From the NCBI RefSeq assembly GCF_001558695.1, contig NZ_LNTU01000034.1:310001-374000 (forward strand): 64,000 bases of DNA, read 5' to 3'. This DNA comes from Paramesorhizobium deserti (GTDB taxonomy: Bacteria; Pseudomonadota; Alphaproteobacteria; Rhizobiales; Rhizobiaceae). The notes under the pieces are model-generated. The model searched no databases. It was not told where the DNA came from and worked only from the letters and a program-made list of their open reading frames with translations. Of this stretch, positions 1 through 8,357 are shown one piece after another (the stretch's first letter is position 1; the number at the start of each line of letters is the position of its first letter). A program made the position numbers and the translations under genes.

Positions 1-1
1 C

Positions 2-526
2 AAGGGCGCGCCGCCACCGGTCGAGGCATTCAAGCAGCATGGCGAGGATTTCATCGTGCGAGACAATCTCCCTGACTTGGTCGAGAGAATGAACGCACTG
101 ACCGGTGAGAAGCGGATCGATCTCGACCATCTGCGCACACAAATCGAAGCGCGCGACCGCGAGATCACCAACAAATTTTCCAAGGATGCGCAGGTGATAG
201 CCCTGCGCGGCACGCGCAATTATATCGGCGACAGGCTGGTGCGCACGGCAAAGCCGCATCGCATCCTCGACCCGGCCGCAGGGCCGTTGATCGCCGTTCG
301 CCTGCATATACTGACGCGCAAGACGCTTGGTGGCCTCCACACCAATCTGCAGTCACAGGTGCTGGATGCTTCGGGTGAGCCGGTCACCGGTCTCTATGCG
401 GCCGGCGAAGCCGCGGGCTTTGGAGGCGGTGGCTACCACGGCTATAACGCGCTGGAAGGCACGTTCCTCGGCGGCTGCCTCTTTTCCGGCCGATCCGCTG
501 GCCGGGCTGCAGCTAAGAACTCTTGA
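2..526 (+). CDS. FAD-dependent dehydrogenase (fumarate reductase/KsdD-like family), 3' part only
   Basis: The frame is open from the left edge, so the N-terminal part with the main FAD-binding region lies outside the window. The visible 174 or so residues end in GLYAAGEAAGFGGGGYHGYNALEGT-like sequence followed by GRSAGRAAA, the C-terminal FAD-contacting signature of the succinate dehydrogenase/fumarate reductase and 3-ketosteroid dehydrogenase-like flavoproteins; the wording resembles the soluble 'predicted oxidoreductase' branch (COG3573). The substrate cannot be told. It ends 18 bp before the stop of the convergent ABC transporter gene. Family is secure, specific function unknown. Confidence 0.8.
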   Translation, partial: KGAPPPVEAFKQHGEDFIVRDNLPDLVERMNALTGEKRIDLDHLRTQIEARDREITNKFSKDAQVIALRGTRNYIGDRLVRTAKPHRILDPAAGPLIAVRLHILTRKTLGGLHTNLQSQVLDASGEPVTGLYAAGEAAGFGGGGYHGYNALEGTFLGGCLFSGRSAGRAAAKNS

Positions 527-544
527 TGAGTAGAAACGATCGGT

Positions 545-2374
545 CTACTCCGCCGCACCGCGAAACGCGTCCGCTCCCGCCTCGAACTGCAGCTTGGCGA
601 GGCGGGCATAGATCCCGCCTTGTCTGACGAGGCTTTTATGCGTTCCCTCCTCGACAATCCGCCCCTCATCCAGAACGAGGATGCGGTCGGCCTTGAGCAC
701 AGTCGCCAGCCGGTGCGCGACAACAAGCGTCGTGCGCCCTTCCATCAGATGTTCGAGCGCCTTCTGAACCAGCATCTCGCTTTCCGCGTCGAGCGCCGAA
801 GTCGCCTCGTCGAGCAGCAGGATCGGCGCATTGCGCAAGATCGCGCGGGCAATGGCGATGCGCTGGCGCTGGCCGCCCGAAAGCGTCACCCCGCGCTCGC
901 CCACCTCGGTATCATAGCCGTTTTCGAGCGCCAGGATGAAATCATGGGCGAGTGCGGCCTTCGCCGCGGCCTCGATCTCCGCATCGCTCGCGCCCGGCCT
1001 GCCGAAGCCGATATTGTCGCGCACGGAGGCGGCGAAGATCGCCACATCCTGCGGCACGACCGCGATGCGGCCGCGCACATCCAGCGGATCGGCCTGACGC
1101 AGATCGACGCCATCAATGGTGACGCTGCCTGATTGCGGATCGTAATAGCGCAGGATCAGGGAGAAGACCGTGCTCTTGCCAGCGCCCGACGGGCCAACGA
1201 TGGCGATGGTCTCGCCAGGCTTCGCCGCAAAGCTGATATCGTTCAGCGACGGCGCGTCGGGCCGCGCCGGATAGCTGAAACGCACATGGTCGAAGGCAAG
1301 CGCCCCGCGCGCCGGCGCAGGCATGGCGATCGCGTGGGCTGGCGCGGCGATCGCCGGCTCCTCAGCCAGAAGTTCGGTCAGCCGCTCGGCAGCACCGGCC
1401 GCCTGCGCCAGTTCGCCCCATACCTCCGACAGCGCGCCGAGCGCACCCGCGGCGAATACCGCATAGAGCAGGAACTGGCCGAGCGTTCCCGGCGATATCG
1501 TTCCGTTCAGGACGTCGCGCGAGCCGAACCACAGCACCGCCACCACGCTGGAAAACACCATGAAGATGGCGAAGGCCGTGAGGAACGAACGCGCCAGGAT
1601 CGAGGCCCGGGCAGCATGGAAAGCATGTTCGACCGCGGCGGAAAAGTGCTTCGTCACCAGCGTCTCGTTGGTGAAGGCCTGCAGGGTCCGAACCGCCGAT
1701 ATCTGCTCGCCTGCATAGGCCGTGGCATTGGCCAGCATGTCCTGCGCGGTGCGCGAGCGCCGGCGCACAGACCGTCCGAATGCGATCAGCGGCAGGACGA
1801 CCAGCGGAATGGCCGCGATGACCAGCGCCGATAGTTTCGGGCTGGTGACGATCATCATCGCTATCGCGCCCAGGCCAAGGATGAGATTGCGCAGCGCCGT
1901 CGACGCGGTCGCCCCCACGGCCGATTTGATCTGCGTGGTGTCGGCGGCGAGCCTGGAGACGATCTCGCCCGACTGCGTCCTGTCGAAGAAGATCGGCGAC
2001 AAGGTCGTCACATGGGAGAACACGTCGCGGCGCAGATCCGCCACGACCCGCTCGCCAAGCGTGATGACGAAATAGTATCGCGCGGCGGAGGCGAAGGCGA
2101 GAACGGCGGCGAGCACCACCAGCATGCCGAAATAATTGTTGATGAAATGGCTGTTGGCCGCGGTGAAGCCATGATCCACCATGCGTCGCACGGCAATGGG
2201 TAGCGTCAGCGTGGTGGCGGCGGCAAGGACCAGCGCCACGATGGCGCCGACGACAAGGCCCTTGTACCGGCCGAGATAAGGCGCCAGCCGCCGCAGCGGC
2301 ATTACCGAGCGGCGATTGCGGTCCGCGGCCTTGCCATCGTTCAGGTCGATATCGCGTGAAACTGTCTCGGCCAT
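545..2374 (-). CDS. ABC exporter, fused permease and ATPase (MsbA/multidrug type)
   Basis: A 609-residue half-transporter that would work as a homodimer in the inner membrane. Residues about 25-330 form a six-helix ABC exporter domain; residues about 355-600 form the ATPase, with Walker A GPSGAGKST at 394-402, signature LSGGQRQR at 498-505 and Walker B ILLLDEATSALD at 518-529. The length and fusion order are those of MsbA/LmrA-like exporters. The cargo (lipid, drug or other) cannot be read from sequence. It is transcribed away from rpmE, with which it shares a 175-bp upstream region. Confidence 0.9.
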   Translation of the reverse strand: MAETVSRDIDLNDGKAADRNRRSVMPLRRLAPYLGRYKGLVVGAIVALVLAAATTLTLPIAVRRMVDHGFTAANSHFINNYFGMLVVLAAVLAFASAARYYFVITLGERVVADLRRDVFSHVTTLSPIFFDRTQSGEIVSRLAADTTQIKSAVGATASTALRNLILGLGAIAMMIVTSPKLSALVIAAIPLVVLPLIAFGRSVRRRSRTAQDMLANATAYAGEQISAVRTLQAFTNETLVTKHFSAAVEHAFHAARASILARSFLTAFAIFMVFSSVVAVLWFGSRDVLNGTISPGTLGQFLLYAVFAAGALGALSEVWGELAQAAGAAERLTELLAEEPAIAAPAHAIAMPAPARGALAFDHVRFSYPARPDAPSLNDISFAAKPGETIAIVGPSGAGKSTVFSLILRYYDPQSGSVTIDGVDLRQADPLDVRGRIAVVPQDVAIFAASVRDNIGFGRPGASDAEIEAAAKAALAHDFILALENGYDTEVGERGVTLSGGQRQRIAIARAILRNAPILLLDEATSALDAESEMLVQKALEHLMEGRTTLVVAHRLATVLKADRILVLDEGRIVEEGTHKSLVRQGGIYARLAKLQFEAGADAFRGAAE

Positions 2375-2392
2375 CGTTTCCTGGGATTACCC

Positions 2393-2421
2393 TTGTTATT
2401 GCCGTCCGGCTGATGTATAGG
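2393..2421 (+). promoter_or_regulatory. Candidate rpmE promoter
   Basis: TTGTTA at 2393-2398 and TATAGG at 2416-2421 are separated by 17 bp and lie about 130 bp upstream of rpmE. Spacing fits a housekeeping sigma promoter; the match is moderate. Confidence 0.4.
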
Positions 2422-2437
2422 CTCGCCAACACTTTTG

Positions 2438-2466
2438 GAAGCCGTAGCCGCAAGGTCTGCGGCTTC
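2438..2466 (+). promoter_or_regulatory. Stem-loop in the rpmE leader
   Basis: GAAGCCGTAG (2438-2447) can pair with CTGCGGCTTC (2457-2466) through ten pairs including one G-U, leaving a 9-nt loop. There is no T-tract after it, so it is not a terminator. It sits in the predicted untranslated leader of the L31 gene, where autoregulatory structures are known in other phyla. A role here is inference. Confidence 0.45.
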
Positions 2467-2549
2467 AAGTTTGCCATTGGGCGGAAGTGCCGCAGTTTCG
2501 ATGCGCATCGGGACGTGGTTCTCGCCAGAATTCTTCAGGATTGTGACCG

Positions 2550-2771
2550 ATGAAAGCCAATATCCATCCCGATTACCACACCATCAAGGTCGTGATGACC
2601 GATGGCACCGAATATATGACCCGCTCGACCTGGGGTAAGGACGGCGACACGATGAACCTCGACATCGATCCGACCACCCATCCGGCCTGGACCGGCGGCT
2701 CACAGACCCTCGTTGACCGTGGCGGTCGCGTTTCCAAGTTCAAGAACCGCTTTGGCAATCTCGGCATCTAA
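2550..2771 (+). CDS. rpmE: Ribosomal protein bL31
   Basis: A 73-residue protein beginning [20 protein letters not shown] and ending [10 protein letters not shown], the recognisable N- and C-termini of bL31, a large-subunit protein that helps bridge the two subunits. It has no cysteine at all, so it is the zinc-free (C-minus) form rather than the CxxC zinc-binding form. It stands alone with its own predicted promoter and is followed by a strong intrinsic terminator. Confidence 0.95.
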   Translation: MKANIHPDYHTIKVVMTDGTEYMTRSTWGKDGDTMNLDIDPTTHPAWTGGSQTLVDRGGRVSKFKNRFGNLGI

Positions 2772-2791
2772 GCCCGTTCGGATAAGATATC

Positions 2792-2819
2792 AAAAACCCC
2801 GCTTCGGCGGGGTTTTTTT
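2792..2819 (+). terminator. Intrinsic terminator of rpmE
   Basis: CCCCGC-TTCG-GCGGGG hairpin with a stable tetraloop followed by seven T residues, 20 bp after the rpmE stop codon. Confidence 0.92.
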
Positions 2820-2835
2820 GTTGCAATTGCACGAA

Positions 2836-2872
2836 AGAAAAACCCCGGAAACTGTCGGTTTCCGGGGGTTCT
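2836..2872 (-). terminator. Intrinsic terminator of the yebC gene
   Basis: AACCCCGGAAAC and GTTTCCGGGG form a hairpin; read on the minus strand it ends in a T-rich run. It lies 25 bp after the stop of the minus-strand yebC gene. Confidence 0.8.
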
Positions 2873-2896
2873 CATACGAAAAATGATCGAAATGGC

Positions 2897-3646
2897 TTAT
2901 GCCGCGCTGAGCTTCGCCAGCACTTCGTCGCTCACTTCAAAATTCGCATAGACATTCTGCACGTCGTCATCGTCTTCGAGCGTGGCGATGAGTTTCAGCA
3001 CAGACTGCGCCTTATCCTCGTCGACCGGCGCGCCGGTCTGCGGCTTCCAGACGGTCTTGATGGATTCTGCTTCACCGAGCAATGCTTCGAGTGCCTTGGA
3101 AACCTCGCCGATATTCTCGAAGGCGCAGACGATTACATGGCCGCCCTCATCCGACTGCACGTCGTCGGCGCCCGCTTCGATCGCCGCTTCCATCAGCTTG
3201 TCCGCATCGCCGGCGCTCGCCGGATAAACGATCTCGCCAACACGATCGAACATGAACGAAACGGAACCGGTTTCGCCCAGCGCCCCACCCGCCTTGGTGA
3301 AGGCGGCGCGGACATTCGAGGCGGTGCGGTTGCGGTTGTCGGTCAGCGCCTCGACGATGACGGCGACACCGCCGGGCCCATAACCCTCGTAACGCACTTC
3401 ATCATAGTTCTCGGCATCGCCCCCGGCGGCCTTCTTGATGGCACGCTCGATATTGTCTTTCGGCATCGATTGCGCCTTGGCGTTCTGGATCGCCAGGCGC
3501 AGGCGCGGGTTCATCGCCGGATCGGGCAAGCCCTGCTTGGCGGCAACCGTGATTTCGCGGCCGAGCTTGGAAAAGATTTTCGACCGCACGGCATCTTGCC
3601 TGCCCTTGCGGTGCATGATGTTCTTGAATTGTGAATGGCCAGCCAT
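2897..3646 (-). CDS. YebC/PmpR family protein (TACO1 family)
   Basis: A 249-residue protein starting [18 protein letters not shown], the diagnostic N-terminus of the YebC family. Start chosen at that methionine; the open frame runs 56 codons further upstream, but this part is unrelated to the family. Members are described as DNA-binding regulators (PmpR) and, more recently, as factors that relieve ribosome stalling at proline runs, as with mitochondrial TACO1. The three-domain fold is implied by length and by the conserved GYGPGGVA segment. Which of the two roles applies cannot be decided from sequence. Confidence 0.93.
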   Translation of the reverse strand: MAGHSQFKNIMHRKGRQDAVRSKIFSKLGREITVAAKQGLPDPAMNPRLRLAIQNAKAQSMPKDNIERAIKKAAGGDAENYDEVRYEGYGPGGVAVIVEALTDNRNRTASNVRAAFTKAGGALGETGSVSFMFDRVGEIVYPASAGDADKLMEAAIEAGADDVQSDEGGHVIVCAFENIGEVSKALEALLGEAESIKTVWKPQTGAPVDEDKAQSVLKLIATLEDDDDVQNVYANFEVSDEVLAKLSAA

Positions 3647-3916
3647 GGCACCCCTGTCACGTTCGATTGCGGCAGCACGGATAACGCCGGAGGCGCGCCC
3701 TCCCGCGCCATTGTGCAATCCGTGTGGAATGCCGGCCTTATAGGGAAAATGGGCGCCCGCGTCCAGAGAAAGCGATCCGCGACGCCGCGAGCGCCGGAAA
3801 ATGGGGCAGGACAATCAAGTGTGACTTGCACAGGAACTTGTCCTGATCCTACGCTGCCACCGTCGCAGAATGCCGCCGCATCCATATCGGCTTCCCCGTT
3901 TGATGGAGTGACCGCA

Positions 3917-4798
3917 ATGCTGAATGTCCTGAAAGCTGTGCTCGGGCGAGTCCGGGAAAAGTGGCGACCGGCTCTCCTGGCCACGGCGATCGCCGCGAGT
4001 TCGCCAGGTGCTCAGGCCCAGTCGCTGGGGAACGAGGGCGATCCGGTGCCGAGCCAGTGCCTTGCCATGGCGCAGTCGCTGCCCGGCGCCATCTATGCCC
4101 GCTTTGATCCCCCGGCCTATGCGGCAAAGCCCTTGAAAGCGGCGGCGAAACCCGGCGTGGTGCGCATTACCTATGTCACGCACTCGACCTACCTCATCGA
4201 GACGCCGGAGGGCATAAGGATCGCCACGGATTATGCGGGCTGGGCCGGCGAAGGCCCCACGCCTGATGTCGTGACCATGAACAAGGCGCATTCCTCGCAC
4301 AATACAAGTTTCCCTGATCCGAATATCAGATACGTGTTGCGCGGCTGGGACCCGGAGGGCGGACCGGCCAGGCACACACTGACCGTCGGCGATGTCTATA
4401 TCCGCAACGTCACCACTGATATCCGCTCCGGCGCCGGCATGGAGAAGGACGGCAATTCCATCTTCATCTTCGAAACGGCCAATCTCTGCATCGGCCATCT
4501 CGGCCATCTGCATCATCCACTGACGCCGCAGCACTTCGCCGCGATCGGACGTCTGGATATCGTCATGGTGCCGGTCGATGGAGGCCTGACGATGAGCCAG
4601 GAGCGTATGAGCGAGGTAATGAAGCGGCTGCAGGCTTCCATCGTTCTCCCCATGCACCGCTTCGCAATGCCGATGGACCGCTTCATCGCGCTGATGGGCG
4701 AAAATTTCACCGCCGATTACCGCGACAGCGACACGATGGAAGTCTCACTTTCCACCCTGCCGCGCCGGCCGACAGTCGTGGTGCTGCAGGGCACGTGA
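3917..4798 (+). CDS. Secreted metallo-beta-lactamase-fold protein
   Basis: A 293-residue protein whose start is set by a GGAG ribosome site at 3905 and by a signal peptide (positive MLNVLKAVLGRVREKWRP, hydrophobic stretch, AQA cleavage near residue 34). HSTYLIETPEGIRIATDYAG near 89-108 matches the first strands of UlaG/ribonuclease Z-like metallo-beta-lactamase proteins, and GHLGHLHH is at 193-200. The usual HxHxDH metal motif appears as HSSHNT (125-130), so the aspartate is missing and metal binding may be altered. Substrate unknown. The open frame extends upstream into the yebC gene, but this is not expected to be translated. Confidence 0.75.
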   Translation: MLNVLKAVLGRVREKWRPALLATAIAASSPGAQAQSLGNEGDPVPSQCLAMAQSLPGAIYARFDPPAYAAKPLKAAAKPGVVRITYVTHSTYLIETPEGIRIATDYAGWAGEGPTPDVVTMNKAHSSHNTSFPDPNIRYVLRGWDPEGGPARHTLTVGDVYIRNVTTDIRSGAGMEKDGNSIFIFETANLCIGHLGHLHHPLTPQHFAAIGRLDIVMVPVDGGLTMSQERMSEVMKRLQASIVLPMHRFAMPMDRFIALMGENFTADYRDSDTMEVSLSTLPRRPTVVVLQGT

Positions 4799-4832
4799 GC
4801 GAAACTTCCCTGTGTCCAAGCCTTTCATCGCC

Positions 4833-4861
4833 TCGACAGGGAAAAGGCCGTGAATTATCTA
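4833..4861 (+). promoter_or_regulatory. Candidate bioR promoter, apparently leaderless
   Basis: TCGACA at 4833-4838, a 17-bp spacer and TATCTA at 4856-4861 place the expected transcription start 6-7 bp later, at or next to the bioR ATG (4868). No Shine-Dalgarno sequence precedes that ATG. The -10 element lies inside the BioR box. Confidence 0.45.
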
Positions 4862-4864
4862 TAA
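4855..4864 (+). promoter_or_regulatory. BioR operator upstream of bioR
   Basis: TTATCTATAA is an exact match to the palindromic BioR box described for alphaproteobacterial biotin genes. It ends three bases before the bioR start codon, so BioR binding should block its own transcription (autorepression). Confidence 0.85.
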
Positions 4865-4867
4865 TTC

Positions 4868-5536
4868 ATGGTCAAGAAAAAAGAAGACACGATTGCAATC
4901 AGGATCAGCCGCGCCCTGGCGGAGCGCATCATCGCCGGAGAGATCGACCCCGGCGCCAAGCTGCGGCAGGATCATATAGCTGAAGAATTCGGCACCAGCC
5001 ATGTGCCGGTACGCGAGGCTTTCCGCCGTCTCGAGGCCCAGGGGCTCGCCGTCAGCGAACCGCGCCGGGGCGTACGCGTCGCCTCGTTCGACCTCGGTGA
5101 GATAAGGGAAGTCGCCGAAATGCGTGCAGCCCTTGAGGTGCTGGCGCTGCGCCATGCCGCGCCGCATCTGACCAAGGCCATTCTCGACGAGGCGGAAGAA
5201 GCGACCAGGGCGGCCGACAAATCCCGCGATGTCCGCTCCTGGGAAGAAGCCAACCGCCGCTTCCACCGCCTGATCATCACCCCATGCGCCATGCCGCGGC
5301 TGCTTGCCACCATCGATGATCTTCACGCCGCCAGCGCCCGTTTCCTGTTCAGCACCTGGCGAACGGAATGGGAGGCAACGACCGATCACGACCACCGCGC
5401 CATCTTGGCGGCGCTGCGCCAGGGCGATATCGACAACGCCGCCTCCATCCTTGCCCGCCATGTGCAACGTATCAGCCGCAAGCCGGTCAAGACCGCTTCA
5501 GGCGCGGTGCGAGAGAGCTTCGCCATCGTCGGCTGA
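4868..5536 (+). CDS. bioR: GntR-family biotin regulator BioR
   Basis: A 222-residue GntR/FCD-type regulator. Residues about 10-75 are the winged helix-turn-helix (AERIIAGEIDPGAKLRQ, then TSHVPVREAFRRLEAQGL); residues about 80-205 are the all-helical FCD effector domain, with the metal-type residues of EMRAALE and the later HRLI segment. The name rests on the two exact BioR boxes in front of this gene and of bioY next door; in Brucella and Agrobacterium BioR represses biotin genes through such boxes. Start taken at 4868 because the DNA-binding domain begins a few residues later; no ribosome site is visible. Confidence 0.87.
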   Translation: MVKKKEDTIAIRISRALAERIIAGEIDPGAKLRQDHIAEEFGTSHVPVREAFRRLEAQGLAVSEPRRGVRVASFDLGEIREVAEMRAALEVLALRHAAPHLTKAILDEAEEATRAADKSRDVRSWEEANRRFHRLIITPCAMPRLLATIDDLHAASARFLFSTWRTEWEATTDHDHRAILAALRQGDIDNAASILARHVQRISRKPVKTASGAVRESFAIVG

Positions 5537-5566
5537 CACTCTCTTTTCAGTCCATCCGAACCAATG

Positions 5567-5599
5567 AAAGCGCCGGCAAAAAATCGGCGCTTGTTTTTT
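5567..5599 (+). terminator. Intrinsic terminator after bioR
   Basis: AAGCGCCG and CGGCGCTT pair around an A-rich loop and lead into TTGTTTTTT. It separates bioR from bioY, so bioY needs its own promoter. Confidence 0.85.
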
Positions 5600-5639
5600 G
5601 CCGCGGAATATGGACTCATAAATAGATCGAATCTAAATT

Positions 5640-5649
5640 TTATCTATAA
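5640..5649 (+). promoter_or_regulatory. BioR operator upstream of bioY
   Basis: TTATCTATAA again, 22 bp before the bioY ATG and followed by a second AT-rich half-like stretch (TTATAA). It overlaps a possible -10 element, consistent with repression of biotin uptake when biotin is plentiful. Confidence 0.87.
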
Positions 5650-5671
5650 TTTATAAACCAAGGAGAACCCC

Positions 5672-6253
5672 ATGAGTGACATGACGTCCCCGACACTCCA
5701 CCCCTCGTTCAGTCCGCTACGGCTCGACAGCCGCTCGACGGCCACGAAGATCGCCGCCGTACTGGTCGGTACGCTGATTCTGGCCATCGCTTCCCAGATC
5801 GAGGTGCCGATGGTGCCGGTGCCGATCACGCTGCACACCCTCGTCATTCCCCTGATCGGCGCGCTCTATGGCTGGCGTCTCGGCGCGCTGACTGTTCTCG
5901 CCTGGCTGGTTGAAGCAGCAATGGGCCTGCCGGTCCTGGCGGGCGGCGCAGGCGGCCTGCACCATTTCGCCGGCCCCACCGCGGGCTATCTCGTTTCCTT
6001 CCCCATCATCGCCGCCCTGAGCGGCTGGCTGGCCGAGCGAGGCTGGAACGGGCGCAACCTGCTCCTTGCCTTCACCTCTTTTCTCCTCGCCAATGCCATC
6101 TGCCTGGCTTTGGGCGCCATATGGCTTTCCCCGCTGATCGGCATCGAAAAGGCTGTTGCCTTCGGCGTCACGCCTTTCCTTATCGGCGCGCTCATCAAAT
6201 CGGCGCTGGGCGCGGCCATCCTCAAGGCCTCGCTCCGTGAGAAAAGCGCATAA
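5672..6253 (+). CDS. bioY: Biotin transporter substrate-binding membrane protein BioY
   Basis: A 193-residue membrane protein with about six hydrophobic helices and the BioY signatures QIEVPMVPVPITLHTL near the N-terminus and GPTAGYLVSF in the middle. BioY is the S component of the biotin ECF transporter and can also import biotin alone when bioM and bioN are absent, as they are here. AAGGAG at 5660-5664 is a good ribosome site. The BioR box in front confirms membership of the biotin regulon. The biotin synthesis genes are not in this window. Confidence 0.95.
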   Translation: MSDMTSPTLHPSFSPLRLDSRSTATKIAAVLVGTLILAIASQIEVPMVPVPITLHTLVIPLIGALYGWRLGALTVLAWLVEAAMGLPVLAGGAGGLHHFAGPTAGYLVSFPIIAALSGWLAERGWNGRNLLLAFTSFLLANAICLALGAIWLSPLIGIEKAVAFGVTPFLIGALIKSALGAAILKASLREKSA

Positions 6254-6262
6254 GCATCGTCC

Positions 6263-6688
6263 ATGACAATCCGCCTGCGCGCGCATCATCTTCTCTGCAT
6301 GCTAACCTATGTCGGCAAGGGCTACAGCCCCGCTTTCATCGCCAATTACGATGCGATAGCGGGGCGGCTTGCCGCGGGAGAGGATATTCTATTGGTGGCG
6401 GGGCCGGATGACATCTGCGCCCCGCTCACCGGCACTACAGAGTGTCATTGCTTTTATGAAAGCGTCACTGAGCGCGACGCCAAAGCCATGGAAGCTGTCT
6501 CGGGCCTTCTCGGCCGTCCCTTGAGCTCCGGCAGCCGGATAGCCCTCGACAGGCAGATGCTTGAGCTCATGCGCGCCGCCTTCGCCTCGGGGCAAGCCCG
6601 GCAGGCATGCCAGGCTTGCGAATGGTTCGAGCTTTGTTCAAACGTGGCGGCAATCGGCTATGCCGGGGCGCGGATTGCTATCCGGTAG
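6263..6688 (+). CDS. DUF1284 family protein, downstream of bioY
   Basis: A 141-residue protein opening MTIRLRAHHLLCMLTYVGKGYSP, the DUF1284 signature. It carries several cysteines in pairs (HHLLC, ECHCFYES, and CQACEWFELC near the end), a pattern that could hold a metal or iron-sulfur cluster. It begins 9 bp after bioY with no terminator between, so it is probably co-transcribed and under BioR control. No function is established that I know of; a link to biotin is inferred from position only. Confidence 0.8.
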   Translation: MTIRLRAHHLLCMLTYVGKGYSPAFIANYDAIAGRLAAGEDILLVAGPDDICAPLTGTTECHCFYESVTERDAKAMEAVSGLLGRPLSSGSRIALDRQMLELMRAAFASGQARQACQACEWFELCSNVAAIGYAGARIAIR

Positions 6689-6691
6689 CCG

Positions 6692-7438
6692 CTATTTCGC
6701 CGCTTTCCTCTTGCGCCGCGCCAGCATGTTCAGCGCCTCGACCAGCGCGGAGAAGCCCATCGCCGCGTAGATATAACCCTTCGGCACATGGAAGCCGAAG
6801 CCGTCGGCAATCAGCGTCATGCCGATCATCAGGAGGAAGCCGAGCGCCAGCATGACGATGGTCGGGTTGGCGGCGATGAACCGCGACAGCGGATCGGCGG
6901 CCAGCAGCATCACGGCGACGGCGGAGATCACCGCGATCACCATGATGGCGATCTCGTCGGTCATGCCGACCGCCGTAATGATCGAATCAATGGAGAAGAC
7001 CAGATCGAGCAGCAGTATCTGGCTGATCGCCGCCCCCATCGTCAGTTGCACCGCGCCACCGACCATGGTGTCCTTGTGATCTTCCGGATCGACGGAGTGA
7101 TGGATTTCCTTCGTCGCCTTCCAGACCAGGAACAGCCCGCCGGCGATCAGGATGAGGTCGCGCCAGGAGAAGCCGTGGCCGAACAGCTCGAAAATGGGTG
7201 TGGTGAGCTGGACGATGATCGATATGGTGAAGAGCAGCGCCAGCCGCAAGACGAGAGCGGCGCCGATGCCGAGCCGCCGCGCCCGGGCCTGCTGTTCCGG
7301 CGGCAGTTTGTTGGTAAGGATCGAAATGAAGATCAGGTTGTCGATGCCAAGCACGACTTCCATGACGACCAGCGTGGCGAGCGCCGCCCAGCCCGCCGGA
7401 TTGGAAAGAAATGCCAGATGCTCAGCAATGATATCCAT
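6692..7438 (-). CDS. TerC family integral membrane protein
   Basis: A 248-residue protein with about seven membrane helices. [22 protein letters not shown] and [15 protein letters not shown] are the paired acidic-helix motifs of the TerC/YoaE-like family, linked to metal ion export (manganese) and tellurite resistance in relatives. Start set at MDIIAEHL with a GGGGA ribosome site; an upstream in-frame ATG at 7504 gives an unrelated extension. It ends 3 bp from the stop of the DUF1284 gene. The transported ion is not known. Confidence 0.88.
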   Translation of the reverse strand: MDIIAEHLAFLSNPAGWAALATLVVMEVVLGIDNLIFISILTNKLPPEQQARARRLGIGAALVLRLALLFTISIIVQLTTPIFELFGHGFSWRDLILIAGGLFLVWKATKEIHHSVDPEDHKDTMVGGAVQLTMGAAISQILLLDLVFSIDSIITAVGMTDEIAIMVIAVISAVAVMLLAADPLSRFIAANPTIVMLALGFLLMIGMTLIADGFGFHVPKGYIYAAMGFSALVEALNMLARRKRKAAK

Positions 7439-7520
7439 GTCCGATGTCCCCTCAAATGATTGCGCAGCAGATCGGTAGGTAGGAAGCATGCCGCCCGGCG
7501 TCAATCGGCTGGCGCAAAGA

Positions 7521-8345
7521 TCAGGACCAGAAGTCGGGAACGCTCTCCTGCAGCCTGGGACCTATACGCAGCGGCGCAATCTTTTCGGCAAGCCCGGTCC
7601 GGTCGGATATCTCCACGCAAACGCCGGAGAGCGTCGCCGGGCCGCCCGCCGCCTCGAAACGTCCTTTCGGCACCTTCGACAGGAAACGGTTGAGCGGCTC
7701 TTCCTTATCCATCCCCAGCGAGGAATCGTAATCGCCGCACATGCCGGCATCGGACATATAGCCCGTCCCGCCGTTGAGGATCTGCCAATCGGCGGTCGGC
7801 ACATGGGTATGGGTGCCCACGACGAGGCTCGCCCGGCCATCGACGAAATGGCCGAAACTTTGCTTCTCGCTGGTGGCCTCAGCATGAAAATCGAAGATCA
7901 CCGCATCAGCCTGCTCGCCCAGCGGGCAGGCGGCGAGGATTTCCTCCGCCACCTGGAACGGGTCGTCGAGATCGGGATGCATGAACACCCGCCCCATGAT
8001 GTTGGAGACGAGCACGCGCGCGCCATTGCGGGCGAGGTAGACGCCGACGCCCTTGCCGGCCGTCCCTTTGGGGAAATTGGCTGGCCGCAGGAACCGCTCC
8101 TGCCGGCCGGCGAACTCGAGCGCCTCGCGCTGATCCCAGACATGGTTGCCGGTCGTCACGACATCCGCGCCGGCCTCGACCGTCTGGTTGAAAATCTCCT
8201 CGGTGATGCCGAAACCGCCCGCCGCGTTCTCGCCATTCACCACGATAAAGTCCAGCTTCAGGTCGGCAATCAGCCCCGGCAGCTTTTCATAGACCGCCGT
8301 GCGCCCCGACCGACCCACCATATCGCCCAGAAACAGAAATCTCAT
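7521..8345 (-). CDS. YmdB-type metallophosphoesterase
   Basis: A 274-residue protein of the TIGR00282 family: GDMVGRSGR near residues 7-15, [10 protein letters not shown] near 35-44, TTGNHVWD near 64-71 and THTHVPTAD in the second half supply the two-metal site. Bacillus YmdB hydrolyses 2',3'-cyclic nucleotides and affects RNA turnover and biofilm choice; the role in alphaproteobacteria is not established. The gene follows the cyclo-ligase gene by 12 bp on the same strand, so the two are probably one transcript. Confidence 0.9.
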   Translation of the reverse strand: MRFLFLGDMVGRSGRTAVYEKLPGLIADLKLDFIVVNGENAAGGFGITEEIFNQTVEAGADVVTTGNHVWDQREALEFAGRQERFLRPANFPKGTAGKGVGVYLARNGARVLVSNIMGRVFMHPDLDDPFQVAEEILAACPLGEQADAVIFDFHAEATSEKQSFGHFVDGRASLVVGTHTHVPTADWQILNGGTGYMSDAGMCGDYDSSLGMDKEEPLNRFLSKVPKGRFEAAGGPATLSGVCVEISDRTGLAEKIAPLRIGPRLQESVPDFWS

Positions 8346-8357
8346 CGCCTGCCTTTA

